From UBA4427 sp045106235 (lineage in GTDB: Bacteria > Myxococcota_A > UBA9160 > UBA4427): DNA of 64,000 nucleotides. The notes under the pieces were generated by a model. The model did no database searches. It was not told where the DNA came from and was given only the letters and a program-made list of their open reading frames with translations. The stretch covers positions 1-64,000 of the forward strand of contig JBGCEJ010000021.1 of the NCBI GenBank assembly GCA_045106235.1, written 5' to 3'. Shown here one piece after another: positions 15,638 to 23,863 of the stretch. How positions within the stretch are numbered: position 1 is the first letter of the stretch; every line of letters begins with the position of its first letter. The position numbers and the translations under genes were made by a program.

Positions 15638-16954
15638 ATGAGTGGAGAGGCCCAAGCCTTGTCGAGTCCTACTGACGGGGGGGCCGCGGAAGCCGCAAAA
15701 TTCTCCGGCTGGTCCATCGTTGGGATCGCCTTTGTCGCGCAGTTCCTCGCGAATGCCGTCACGCTTTCCGCTTTCGGCAATTTCGTACGCCCACTCTCCG
15801 AGGCCTTCAACGTCGAACGTTCAACGATCGGCTTTGGTCTATCGATTGCCGTCCTGACGCTCGGTGTCGCAGGGCCTTTTGTTGGACGTTGGCTCGATCG
15901 CGGTTTGGCGCGGCGCATGATGTCCATCGGAGCGCTGGTCTCAGGGCTCGGACTCCTGCTGCTTTCCCGAACACAGACTCTCGCGCAGTTCGGCCTCGTT
16001 TTTATCGGCCTCGTTTGTATGGGGGCCGCGTTTTTCGGTGTTATGCCGTCGATGGTTCTGGTTGCCAACTGGTTCGTTCGCCGCCGCGGGCTCGCTCTCG
16101 GTCTGACCGTCGCGGGCGCAACCCTTTCAAGCTACGTCGCGCCGGCCTCCGCCCAGTATCTCATTGATGGCTATGGCTGGCGGACCGCGGTGGCGGCATT
16201 CGGCGTGTTCACGATCGTTGTTGCGGTCCCGCTCTTTGGCTTTATGGCGGTCGGACGTCCCGAAGACATCGGGCAGCTCCCAGACGGGGACGCGGCGGTG
16301 CAGCCGGAGCCGGAGGAAGGAGAGCAGGCTGAGGCGACGAGCGGGGACGAGGTGATCGAGACCGGGGCGCTCTTTCGGGATCAACGCCTCTGGCTCTTGG
16401 CCGTGGGGTTCGGACTCGTGATGACTTCGCCGATCGTTTTGATCGGCGCGCTTGTGCCCTTTGGGACCGACCTCGGCTTCACGGAGCAGCAGGCGAACGT
16501 TTTTTTTCTCGCGATGATGCCTTGCTCGATCCTGGGGAAGGTCGTCGTGGGCGGGCTTGCGGATATGGCGCCGATCAAGCCCTCGATCCTGATGGTCGTA
16601 CTCGTGAACATCCTCGTTTGGATGATTTTCTATACCGAGCCGAGCTACAGCCTCTTCATCGTGACCGGAGCGATCTACGGCATCGGAATCGGCGGCGCAT
16701 CGCCGCTCCAGGGCGTCGCGATGGGGCTCTGCTTTGGTCGCGCGAATTTCGGCCGCGCCAGCGGAATCGGAGGGATCGCTATGGTCCCGCTGCTTGCCTT
16801 GGCTTCGGCGGCGAGCCAAGTACTACTGCGCGAGACGGGCAGCTACCACGCTGGCTTCCTCTTACAGATCGGCCTGCTTTGTCTGGGCGGCGTTCTGCTG
16901 ATGATCGTCAAGCTCCCGAACAGTCCGGCTGCGGCGAACGCGGCGGCTGCCTAA
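15638..16954 (+). CDS. MFS transporter (monocarboxylate/oxalate-formate antiporter-like)
   Basis: A 438-residue major-facilitator protein with about twelve hydrophobic segments in two six-helix halves, separated by a charged acidic loop (GDAAVQPEPEEGEQAE). The loop between helices 2 and 3 carries GRWLDRGLARR, the usual MFS gate motif. Early GWSIVGIAFVAQFLANAV and the second-half VGGLADMAPIKP resemble the monocarboxylate/oxalate-formate antiporter group. It would import or export a small organic acid, fitting the CoA-centred metabolism nearby, but the substrate is unknown. It is divergent from the AhpD-like selenoprotein gene. Confidence 0.9.
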   Translation: MSGEAQALSSPTDGGAAEAAKFSGWSIVGIAFVAQFLANAVTLSAFGNFVRPLSEAFNVERSTIGFGLSIAVLTLGVAGPFVGRWLDRGLARRMMSIGALVSGLGLLLLSRTQTLAQFGLVFIGLVCMGAAFFGVMPSMVLVANWFVRRRGLALGLTVAGATLSSYVAPASAQYLIDGYGWRTAVAAFGVFTIVVAVPLFGFMAVGRPEDIGQLPDGDAAVQPEPEEGEQAEATSGDEVIETGALFRDQRLWLLAVGFGLVMTSPIVLIGALVPFGTDLGFTEQQANVFFLAMMPCSILGKVVVGGLADMAPIKPSILMVVLVNILVWMIFYTEPSYSLFIVTGAIYGIGIGGASPLQGVAMGLCFGRANFGRASGIGGIAMVPLLALASAASQVLLRETGSYHAGFLLQIGLLCLGGVLLMIVKLPNSPAAANAAAA

Positions 16955-16988
16955 GTCCCTTTTGGGTTCTGAAGCCGAAGGCTGAGGC

Positions 16989-19043
16989 TTAAGGTCGGTA
17001 CCAGATGGGCGAGCTCCAAGCGCGCTCCTGGATCGTCGCGGGGACTTCGCCCGAGCAGCAGGCTTCGAAACCTTCGGTGATCGTGGACGGCTCATCGCAG
17101 CGGACGCCGGCTTCATTGCAGGCGTACTGTGTCCAGCGGCAGCTTTCGTTTTCGCGCAGTCGTGCGTAGTAGAAAGCGGGTTGGTCGGCGTCGAAGTCGG
17201 GGTCTTCCCAGACGGTGCAGAGCTGGGTCTGTCCCGCACCCTTGCGTTCGCAGGTGTTGAGGTCGACGCTCGATCCGTTCGGTCCGCCGGCGACCGTGAT
17301 GACGGCTTCTTTTTGTTCGCCGTCCTCGACCCAGCCCTTCACGATTTCAAGGCGTTCGAGGTCGGCGCCGTTGGGATGGGGATCTCGCGCCGCCTGGACA
17401 AGGAAGCGCGGCGAGCCCGCGGCCTTTTCTGAATCGCCCGCGGCCCGCGCCGCGAGGTCGGCGCCCATTGGGACGCCTTGGGCGTATCCGGTGAGGGCGG
17501 GGTTGCTGCCCTCGCAGGCCGATGTCGAAAGGTCCCAGCCGCCAAAGAAACGCAGCTCGGGGCGGGTTCCACTCGTTGCGTAGGCTTCACGACGTTCCAT
17601 GGATGCATAGAGCGCGTCGCGGGAGTTTTCTTCGGCCCAAAGGACCGCAAGGCCGCCCGGGTTAAGCGTGGCGACATCGGGGAGGCCCGGTTCGAGGGCT
17701 TCGGTGCCGGGCTTGCCGGCGCCGCCGTGTCCGGGGAAGCCTTCCTCTTTAACGAGGCCGGGCGTTCCGAGATGCGTGTCGGTGCTGCCGATCAGCCCGA
17801 AATGAAAGGGGTTGGTTCCCAGATCTTGCTCAAGAGCGAGGCCGCGCTTGAGCGCATCCCGAGCAAAGTCGACGGCGACGATTCCGCTATCCGCGCCCGT
17901 GGGCAGGAGCGGGTCGGGTGCCTTTTCGAAGCTGCAGCCTTCGTCGGTCACGCCGGGCATGATCGCGCATTCGGACTCGCCCTTATGTTGCATGACTTCA
18001 ACGAGGCGGTCGTAGCGGCCTCGAATCTCCACTTCCTCTTTTGTGATTTCGGCAGCGGGTTCGACGGCAGAAGTAAAGGTTGAGCCGAGTCCCCAATTGC
18101 TGTTATGCGGGATCGTAAGCGAAGAGCAGCCCGGCGTACCGTCCCGGCAGTCTCGGTCGAGGCCGCGCCAAAGGTGGATGGCCATAGCGCTTGTTTCCAT
18201 CACGCTGATCGGGAGTTTCGGGACGAGATGGTTGCGGAAGATGACGTTTCTATGCAGGTGCCCGCCGCGATGGCCGCTCGCGGTCCATTCGTAGGCGACG
18301 AAGCTCGTGAATTCACAGCTCTCGGAGCGATCGTACGCTTCTTCCGCGGCAGTCTGATGTTCTTTCCAAACGACACCCGCGGCATCGAGGCAGACTTCTG
18401 CATCGTCGCCGCAAAACCCCCAGCGTGATTCGAAGAGCGAGTATCGGCCGTTCATGACGAAGAAGGCGATGCGCGGGAAGGTTCGGTAGAGGCGGCAGAC
18501 CATCGCGCCGTATTCCGGATGCTCTGGGGTATTGCAGATATGCACTTCGCCGATTTGTTCCGCATGATCGGTCACCGCGGCAAAGTCGAGGGGGCGATCG
18601 AGATGGACGTAGCGAAGGGCTTTGTCGTTCTCATCGTAGGGTTGGATCGGAAGGGGTTCTCCCTTCGCGAATTGATAGGCCTCTCGTGGGCTCGTGCGGG
18701 TGTCCTGTGTGGAGGCATCCTGAGAGCGCGCCGTGTGCACATGAAGATCGCCGAAGAAGGGGCGCTTTTCGGGGGCGTAGTCGGCGCAGGGCTCGCGCTC
18801 TTCGGTGCGTTCGAAGCTGGGGCCGGGCCCCGTGGTCTTCGCTTCAGCTGCGGCTTCTGTGGAAGTCGAGGCGGAGGTTGAAGATTCCGCGGCACCCGCG
18901 CCATTTATGGCTGCCGAGCGGGTTGCGGAGTTTTGGTCGAGGCTCTCCCCGACCTTTGGGCTGAGCGCGATAAAAAGAAGGGCAGCGCAGAGGCTCGGGA
19001 TGAGGAGGGCGCTGAGGCGTTGGCGGGCGGGCTGGAATTTCAC
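16989..19043 (-). CDS. Secreted DUF3604 protein (PHP-like metallohydrolase)
   Basis: A 684-residue exported protein. The GTG start at 19043 leads into a signal-peptide-like segment LLIPSLCAALLFIALS. After a low-complexity Ser/Thr/Ala region, the DUF3604 domain begins with RPFFGDLHVHTARSQDA, a PHP-like metal-binding signature, and continues with FAAVTDHAEQIGE, SLTIPHNSNWGLG and GLIGSTDTHLGTPG. The C-terminal part has several cysteines (ACNEAGVRCDEP, EACCSGEVP). Members are abundant in marine and soil bacteria and are presumed metallo-phosphoesterases or related hydrolases; the substrate is not established. It is convergent with the MFS gene, with only 34 bases between. Confidence 0.88.
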   Translation of the reverse strand: MKFQPARQRLSALLIPSLCAALLFIALSPKVGESLDQNSATRSAAINGAGAAESSTSASTSTEAAAEAKTTGPGPSFERTEEREPCADYAPEKRPFFGDLHVHTARSQDASTQDTRTSPREAYQFAKGEPLPIQPYDENDKALRYVHLDRPLDFAAVTDHAEQIGEVHICNTPEHPEYGAMVCRLYRTFPRIAFFVMNGRYSLFESRWGFCGDDAEVCLDAAGVVWKEHQTAAEEAYDRSESCEFTSFVAYEWTASGHRGGHLHRNVIFRNHLVPKLPISVMETSAMAIHLWRGLDRDCRDGTPGCSSLTIPHNSNWGLGSTFTSAVEPAAEITKEEVEIRGRYDRLVEVMQHKGESECAIMPGVTDEGCSFEKAPDPLLPTGADSGIVAVDFARDALKRGLALEQDLGTNPFHFGLIGSTDTHLGTPGLVKEEGFPGHGGAGKPGTEALEPGLPDVATLNPGGLAVLWAEENSRDALYASMERREAYATSGTRPELRFFGGWDLSTSACEGSNPALTGYAQGVPMGADLAARAAGDSEKAAGSPRFLVQAARDPHPNGADLERLEIVKGWVEDGEQKEAVITVAGGPNGSSVDLNTCERKGAGQTQLCTVWEDPDFDADQPAFYYARLRENESCRWTQYACNEAGVRCDEPSTITEGFEACCSGEVPATIQERAWSSPIWYRP

Positions 19044-19274
19044 GAGAGTGCTCTTTTCGTATTCTGCCGCGTGAATGGATTGCGGCGGGGTGATGAGCCG
19101 GATTGGGAGCGGGGCACGCTCAGTCTTCCGGGGTGGAATCGCTTTTAGGACCGATGGGCGGATTGCTCGGTTATTCCGATGCAGAATAGGCGAAAATCCG
19201 CGCCCAAGAGGCCGCCCGGCTGATCTAGTCTAGACGGAAGTTGGACAGCGGGAACCCCGCGCGAGGAGATCAGA

Positions 19275-19781
19275 ATGCTCGAAGATGAGATGCGTGTCTT
19301 GCTCGATAAGCAGGCGATCCGGGATGTGCTCTCCCGGTATGCCCGCGGCCTGGACCGGATGGACAAGGAAATGGCCTACGCCGTTTGGCATGAAGATGGG
19401 ACGGCCTTCTATGACGGAATATTCGAGGGGACGGGGCATGGCTTCATCGATTGGGTCTGGGAAGCGCATGCGGCCATGGAGCGCCATTCGCATCAGATTA
19501 CGAACGTGCTCTGCGAAATCGATGGCGACGTGGCAACAAGTGAGTCTTACGTAACGGTCGTGCTTTGGACCCGTCCCGACGCCCAGGGCGCGCAGTATGA
19601 ACTCGTCGGCCGGGGCCGCTATCTCGACCGCTGGTCTCGGCGTGCGGGTGTTTGGGCGATCGACCACCGGATTCATCTGCTCGACCTCTCGAGCTCCTTC
19701 CCGCTTGATCGAGCGGATGTTTCGGTCGGGGCCACCCGGGACTCGACGGATCTCTCCTTCGAGTTTATTCCGAAGGCCTAG
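19275..19781 (+). CDS. NTF2-like (SnoaL_4-type) family protein
   Basis: A 168-residue cone-fold protein. The start DKQAIRDVLSRYARGLDRMD is the usual first helix of SnoaL-like/bile-acid-dehydratase-like domains, followed by HEDGTAFYDGIFEGTG and HQITNVLCEIDGDVATSESYV. Members include steroid and polyketide isomerases and dehydratases. The conserved HQI and Asp/His-bearing segments are compatible with an enzyme but no catalytic set can be fixed. GAGGAG lies just upstream of ATG. It is convergent with the sulfotransferase gene. Confidence 0.85.
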   Translation: MLEDEMRVLLDKQAIRDVLSRYARGLDRMDKEMAYAVWHEDGTAFYDGIFEGTGHGFIDWVWEAHAAMERHSHQITNVLCEIDGDVATSESYVTVVLWTRPDAQGAQYELVGRGRYLDRWSRRAGVWAIDHRIHLLDLSSSFPLDRADVSVGATRDSTDLSFEFIPKA

Positions 19782-19836
19782 CGCTGAATACCTAACCCCG
19801 GCGTGGGGGGGCGGTGGCTCCGCAGGAGACCGAGGG

Positions 19837-21093
19837 CTATTTCACTTCGGTGCGGATGTCGAAACGATCGAAGTAGAAGTCGAAGGCCTTGCGTAGAGAA
19901 TCCGGCTCGGCTCCGAAATCCTTGCGGATATCGTAGACGACCTGGCCGTCTTTCCCGCGCGGATGCGCTGCGATGTAGGCGTCGATCTGGGCCCGCGCTT
20001 CGTTCGTCATGGGGAGCCCTGCGGTTTCGTAGATGCGTTCGACCGTCGCGACATCGTTCGCCATGAACTCGTGGAAGAGCACGTCGACTGTTCGGTCTGA
20101 GGGCAGCAGGTGCCGGTCGCGCACGGAAGCTTCAAGCAATCGTCGTACTCGGTCATGCCAGTATTCGAGATACCACTCGGGGTTAGGCGTTCGGTAGCTC
20201 GTGCGTGATCCGTAGGCGAGCATGGTTGATGCAGACTGAATTACGGAGACGGGGTCGCGGTGGGTGACGACGATCGTTGCGTCCGGAAACGTCGACATGA
20301 GCGGCCCGATTTGCTCGAGATGCTGCGGGCATTTTAGAACCCAGCGCTCTCGGGGGTTGTACCACTGCAAGATTTTGAGGCCCGTGAGCAGCGCTCCCTG
20401 GTAATGGGGCGTTTGATCATGCTCCAGGTAGTAGTCGCGCCATTTCGGAGCCCGGACGACCCATTCGAGGTTGTAGCTCGTGAAGTCCGGGTTCAGGAGT
20501 TCAAGCTCTTCATGGATATGGTCGGGCTCCATCGGATGCATCGAAGCGAGAAGAGGCGAGTTGGCTTTCATGCTAAGCCAGATCTGATTGCATCGATGCC
20601 AGCGTGGGTCGATTCCGTCCTCGCCCGCTTGTTCATTCGGGTCGGGAACGGGCTCTTGTCCTTCCCAAAGTGGCATGGAACGGAGGCGTTGGTCGGCGGC
20701 GATCAGGTTGACGAGATGCGTCGTGCCTGAGCGCGGGAGTCCCATCACGATGATGGGTTGCTTGATTTCCTGATCGTGAATCTCGGGGTGCTTTTTGAGG
20801 AGCGCGTTGATTCGAAGGCGTGCGGTGGCGTATCGGACGCAGTCGTTCCAGATGACCATATTGCCGAGGGCCGTCCGGTCGGGATCCTCGAGGCATTCCA
20901 TCCAAAGGTCGAGGCGTTCTTTGAAATCCTCCTCGCCGAAATCTTCGAGTCCGGTTTTCTCGACGGCTGCGTTCAGCACGCCTTGGGTCGAGAGATCGAG
21001 GTTGAGCGTCTCGCCGTAGGCAATCGCAGCCTTTTGGGCGTCGCTCAAGATGGGTTGATGGAGGTCTTCAATTCGGATCTTTTCACCGGCCAC
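19837..21093 (-). CDS. Sulfotransferase family protein
   Basis: A 418-residue PAPS-dependent sulfotransferase-fold protein. The 5'-phosphosulfate loop is GLPRSGTT at residues 118-125, and the 3'-phosphate-binding segment is IVVTHRDPVSVIQSASTM. The remainder (WEGQEPVPDPNEQ, HPMEPDHIHEELELLN, KCPQHLEQIGPLMSTFPD) matches the Sulfotransfer_3-type bacterial family, often found with lipid or sterol metabolism. The acceptor is unknown. The start is GTG at 21093 with AGGAG seven bases upstream. Confidence 0.9.
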   Translation of the reverse strand: MAGEKIRIEDLHQPILSDAQKAAIAYGETLNLDLSTQGVLNAAVEKTGLEDFGEEDFKERLDLWMECLEDPDRTALGNMVIWNDCVRYATARLRINALLKKHPEIHDQEIKQPIIVMGLPRSGTTHLVNLIAADQRLRSMPLWEGQEPVPDPNEQAGEDGIDPRWHRCNQIWLSMKANSPLLASMHPMEPDHIHEELELLNPDFTSYNLEWVVRAPKWRDYYLEHDQTPHYQGALLTGLKILQWYNPRERWVLKCPQHLEQIGPLMSTFPDATIVVTHRDPVSVIQSASTMLAYGSRTSYRTPNPEWYLEYWHDRVRRLLEASVRDRHLLPSDRTVDVLFHEFMANDVATVERIYETAGLPMTNEARAQIDAYIAAHPRGKDGQVVYDIRKDFGAEPDSLRKAFDFYFDRFDIRTEVK

Positions 21094-21404
21094 CGGGGTC
21101 TCCTGAAAGAGGGCGTTCCCGTGCGTTCGCGCACAGCTCCGACGCTAGCTCGTCCCTAGAATCGAAAACGTCCTGCGCGACCAACTGTTGCAAAAAAGCA
21201 ACGGTGAGTCTTTTTGCCCGCCGGGTGTGGGCCGCAGGAGGCATAGAAATCAGCGAAAGAAGCAATCGCGATGTTCGAAACAGGCTCCCGGAAGAGGAAA
21301 AAGCGGGAACCCAGGAAGCGATGGATTTTTTCGCAGTAGATCTGGCCCCGGGTGGACGAATCAAGGGGAAGACTGCCAGCGAGCAATGGACGAGGATGAA
21401 CAAC
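21094..21404. other. Intergenic region between divergent genes
   Basis: This 311-base stretch separates the sulfotransferase from the UDP-glucose pyrophosphorylase gene. It is less G+C-rich than its surroundings and contains a weak hairpin (GTTGC, six A, GCAAC, 21187-21202) and A-rich runs, which suits a divergent promoter region. The frame of the downstream gene stays open back to 21204 but shows no family similarity, so I read it as non-coding leader. ATGs at 21321 and 21396 remain possible upstream starts. Confidence 0.5.
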
Positions 21405-22817
21405 GTGTCGACGGACCCCGAACGAAAACTGACTGACGCTGACTTAGCGCGATTTTCGGATCGCATGCGCGAGGAAGGGCTGCCCGATATCGCGGTCCGC
21501 GCGTTTGTGCGTGCAGTTGAATTTGTCGCCGAGGGTGGGGAGACGACGATTCCAGAGTCCGCGATCGAGCCGGTGGAATCGCTGCGTGATCTCGAGAGCA
21601 TGGCCGAGTTTGAATCGGCGGGTCGGGACGCGGTTTCGAAGGTGGCGGTCTTGAAGCTGAACGGTGGCCTCGGGACGAGCATGGGACTATCGAGCGCGAA
21701 GAGCCTACTGCCGGTGCGCCCGGGGATCACGTTTCTTGATTTGATCGCGCGCCAGGTTTTGTGGCAGCGCAAGAACTGGAAGGTCGAGCTTCCTCTCGTG
21801 ATGATGAATAGCTACCGAACGCGAGATGACTCCCTCGAAGCCTTGTTAAGCTATCCCGATTTGATGAAGAAAATTCCGTTGGACTTCGTGCAGCACAAGG
21901 TGCCGCGGATCGACGCAGAGACCTGGCGGCCTGTGGAGTGGGCGGCTGACCCTTCGCTTGAGTGGTGTCCGCCCGGGCATGGCGACCTCTATATCGCACT
22001 CGCGAGTTCGGGCATGCTCGATATGCTGCGCGAAGACGGCGTGAAGTATGTCTTTGTGTCGAATGCGGACAATCTCGGTGCCGTTCTGAATCTGCGCATT
22101 CTGGGCTGGTTCGCTGAAAACGAGCTGCCGTTCGCGATGGAAGTGGCGGAGCGGACGGCCTCGGACCGAAAGGGCGGGCATCTCGCCCGGCGAGATGGTC
22201 GTTTGATCCTGCGCGAAATCGCTCAGTGTCCGGAGTGGGATCTCGAAGCCTTTCAAGACATTTCGAAGCATCACTACTTCAACACGAATAATCTCTGGCT
22301 TGATCTCGATGTGTTGGCGGAGATGATGGAGCGCTCGGAGGACGGAATCGATCTGCCCGTGATGTGCAATAAGAAGCAGGTCTCGCCGACGGACGCGACC
22401 AGCCCGACTTGCTATCAGCTGGAGACGGCGATGGGGTCCGCGATCGCGAGCTTCCCGGGTGCCGAGGCGGTGGTGGTTCCGAGGACGCGGTTTGCACCGG
22501 TCAAGACGACGAGTGATTTGCTTGCGCTTTGGTCGGACGCCTATCACCTGACCGAGGATAGCCGGATCGTGCCCTGTGATGCGGAAGCGGCGCGCAAGCG
22601 CGTGATCGAGCTCGACCCGCGCTATTTTGGAGCCGTGGCCGATCTCGAAGATCGCTTCGCGGCGGGAGCGCCGTCGCTTGCTGCTTGCGAGCGGCTCTCG
22701 ATTGAGGGCGATCATCGATTCGGCGCCGATGTTGTAGTGGAAGGCGACGTGCGCCTTGTGAACGAGTCGGAATCCGCCGTGGAAATCGCCGAGGGCAGTG
22801 TCCTGCGCCCAAGCTGA
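21405..22817 (+). CDS. UTP-glucose-1-phosphate uridylyltransferase, eukaryotic-type (UDPGP family)
   Basis: A protein of about 470 residues of the UDPGP family (eukaryotic UGP2-like), not the bacterial GalU family. The nucleotide-binding loop is VLKLNGGLGTSMGLSSAKS (residues 82-100). Further hallmarks are LVMMNSYRTRDDS, FVQHKVPRID, PPGHGDLYIAL, FVSNADNLGA and NTNNLWLDL. It makes UDP-glucose from UTP and glucose-1-phosphate for polysaccharides or glycolipids. Start: GTG 21405 has GGACGAGG about nine bases upstream; ATG 21396 abuts that site and ATG 21321 has a weak site, so the N-terminus is uncertain. A short NTF2-like gene follows. Confidence 0.9.
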   Translation: MSTDPERKLTDADLARFSDRMREEGLPDIAVRAFVRAVEFVAEGGETTIPESAIEPVESLRDLESMAEFESAGRDAVSKVAVLKLNGGLGTSMGLSSAKSLLPVRPGITFLDLIARQVLWQRKNWKVELPLVMMNSYRTRDDSLEALLSYPDLMKKIPLDFVQHKVPRIDAETWRPVEWAADPSLEWCPPGHGDLYIALASSGMLDMLREDGVKYVFVSNADNLGAVLNLRILGWFAENELPFAMEVAERTASDRKGGHLARRDGRLILREIAQCPEWDLEAFQDISKHHYFNTNNLWLDLDVLAEMMERSEDGIDLPVMCNKKQVSPTDATSPTCYQLETAMGSAIASFPGAEAVVVPRTRFAPVKTTSDLLALWSDAYHLTEDSRIVPCDAEAARKRVIELDPRYFGAVADLEDRFAAGAPSLAACERLSIEGDHRFGADVVVEGDVRLVNESESAVEIAEGSVLRPS

Positions 22818-22845
22818 TCTCATGGCCCAGGAGTGCTGTGAAATC

Positions 22846-23193
22846 ATGAATGCGCAGGAGCGGGTAACCCGGTTTTTCGATCTCGTCGAGGCGCGAGATT
22901 TCGCGGCTTTTCGTGCGGCCTTCGCGCCGAACGCCCGAATTCATCAAAACGGAACGCCGCTGGGGCTCGATCAGCTTGTTCAGTCCACCGAAGCGGGCTC
23001 TAAGTCGGTTCGCTATTTGCGCCGCCGCTCCTTCGCAGGGGAGGCCGCGGGCGTCGAGCAGCACGATGTTGAAATCGAACTGGTCAGCGGTGAGACGGTG
23101 CTCGTCCGCGATGTTTGTGTTGTGTTTCGCTTTGATTCGAAGGGGCGGATCGCGGAGATCGATGAGTACGTGACACCTCAGAAACCGGGCTGA
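22846..23193 (+). CDS. Small NTF2-like (SnoaL) protein
   Basis: A 115-residue cone-fold domain: ERVTRFFDLVEARDFAAF, FAPNARIHQNG, and the C-terminal strand pair ETVLVRDVCVVFRFDSKGRIAEIDEYV are standard SnoaL-like features. A binding or isomerase role is likely, with no specific substrate visible. ATG 22846 has AGGAG twelve bases upstream; ATG 22822 is an alternative eight codons earlier. It starts 28 bases after the pyrophosphorylase stop and is probably co-transcribed. Its 3' end overlaps the convergent TetR gene by 16 bases. Confidence 0.75.
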   Translation: MNAQERVTRFFDLVEARDFAAFRAAFAPNARIHQNGTPLGLDQLVQSTEAGSKSVRYLRRRSFAGEAAGVEQHDVEIELVSGETVLVRDVCVVFRFDSKGRIAEIDEYVTPQKPG

Positions 23194-23858
23194 GACGAAG
23201 GAGAAGCCTGTAGTCCTGCGATCAGTAGGTCCGCAATTGCGTTGGCGGGGGACTCGTCTTCGTCTTCGCTGAGGCCTTGGAGCAATGGCGCCGAGAATTG
23301 ATGGCCGAGTCGCCCGAGGACGCGAGCCACCGCTGCGGTCTGGTGCGTTTGGATATCACCTGCGGCACGGGCTTCGTCGAGAAGGGCGTGGGTGATCGCT
23401 ACGACATAGTCCGCGTGGGCGGCGTTCAATTCTCGTGCGCCGGTAAAGCGGGCGAAATCTCGGGAGAAGGCTGCGGTGGCGGGCTGGACCGCGAGATTGG
23501 TCGCGCGGAGGTAGGCGCGGAGTCGGACCAGGGCCGACTCGTCGCTTTCGAGCGCCTGGATCGCTTCTCGGCCGATCCGGTGGAGTCTGCGGTCGAGAAT
23601 GGTGAGGACGAGTTCGTCTTTGCTCGGCGCAATGCCGTAGAGCGTGCGAAGGGAGCAGCCCATGCGCTTCGCAATTTCCGCCATTGTGACGTCCGCGATG
23701 CCGCCGCGGAGCACCCAGTCCTCGAGGGCATCCAAGACTTCGCGTTGGCGGGGCGTGAGCGCTGTCTCGGCCCGCCGTGAAAGTCTGCGTTTAGGGGCGC
23801 GGACGGCGGGAACTCGGGCGGAAGAGGCCCGGTCTCGCACGACCGAGGCTGGATGCAT
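23178..23858 (-). CDS. TetR-family transcriptional regulator
   Basis: A 226-residue repressor-like protein. The N-terminal helix-turn-helix is clear: REVLDALEDWVLRGGIADV followed by TMAEIAKRMGCSLRTLYGIAPSKDELVL. An all-helical ligand domain follows. ATG 23858 is chosen because it lies five bases after the stop of the upstream AtuA gene, implying translational coupling; a start at 23912 would overlap AtuA and has no ribosome site. Its place in the AtuA operon suggests it controls that cluster, possibly through the repeats in the 25625-25737 promoter region, in response to an acyl-CoA or terpenoid ligand. Confidence 0.88.
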   Translation of the reverse strand: MHPASVVRDRASSARVPAVRAPKRRLSRRAETALTPRQREVLDALEDWVLRGGIADVTMAEIAKRMGCSLRTLYGIAPSKDELVLTILDRRLHRIGREAIQALESDESALVRLRAYLRATNLAVQPATAAFSRDFARFTGARELNAAHADYVVAITHALLDEARAAGDIQTHQTAAVARVLGRLGHQFSAPLLQGLSEDEDESPANAIADLLIAGLQASPSSQPGF

Positions 23859-23863
23859 CGCGC

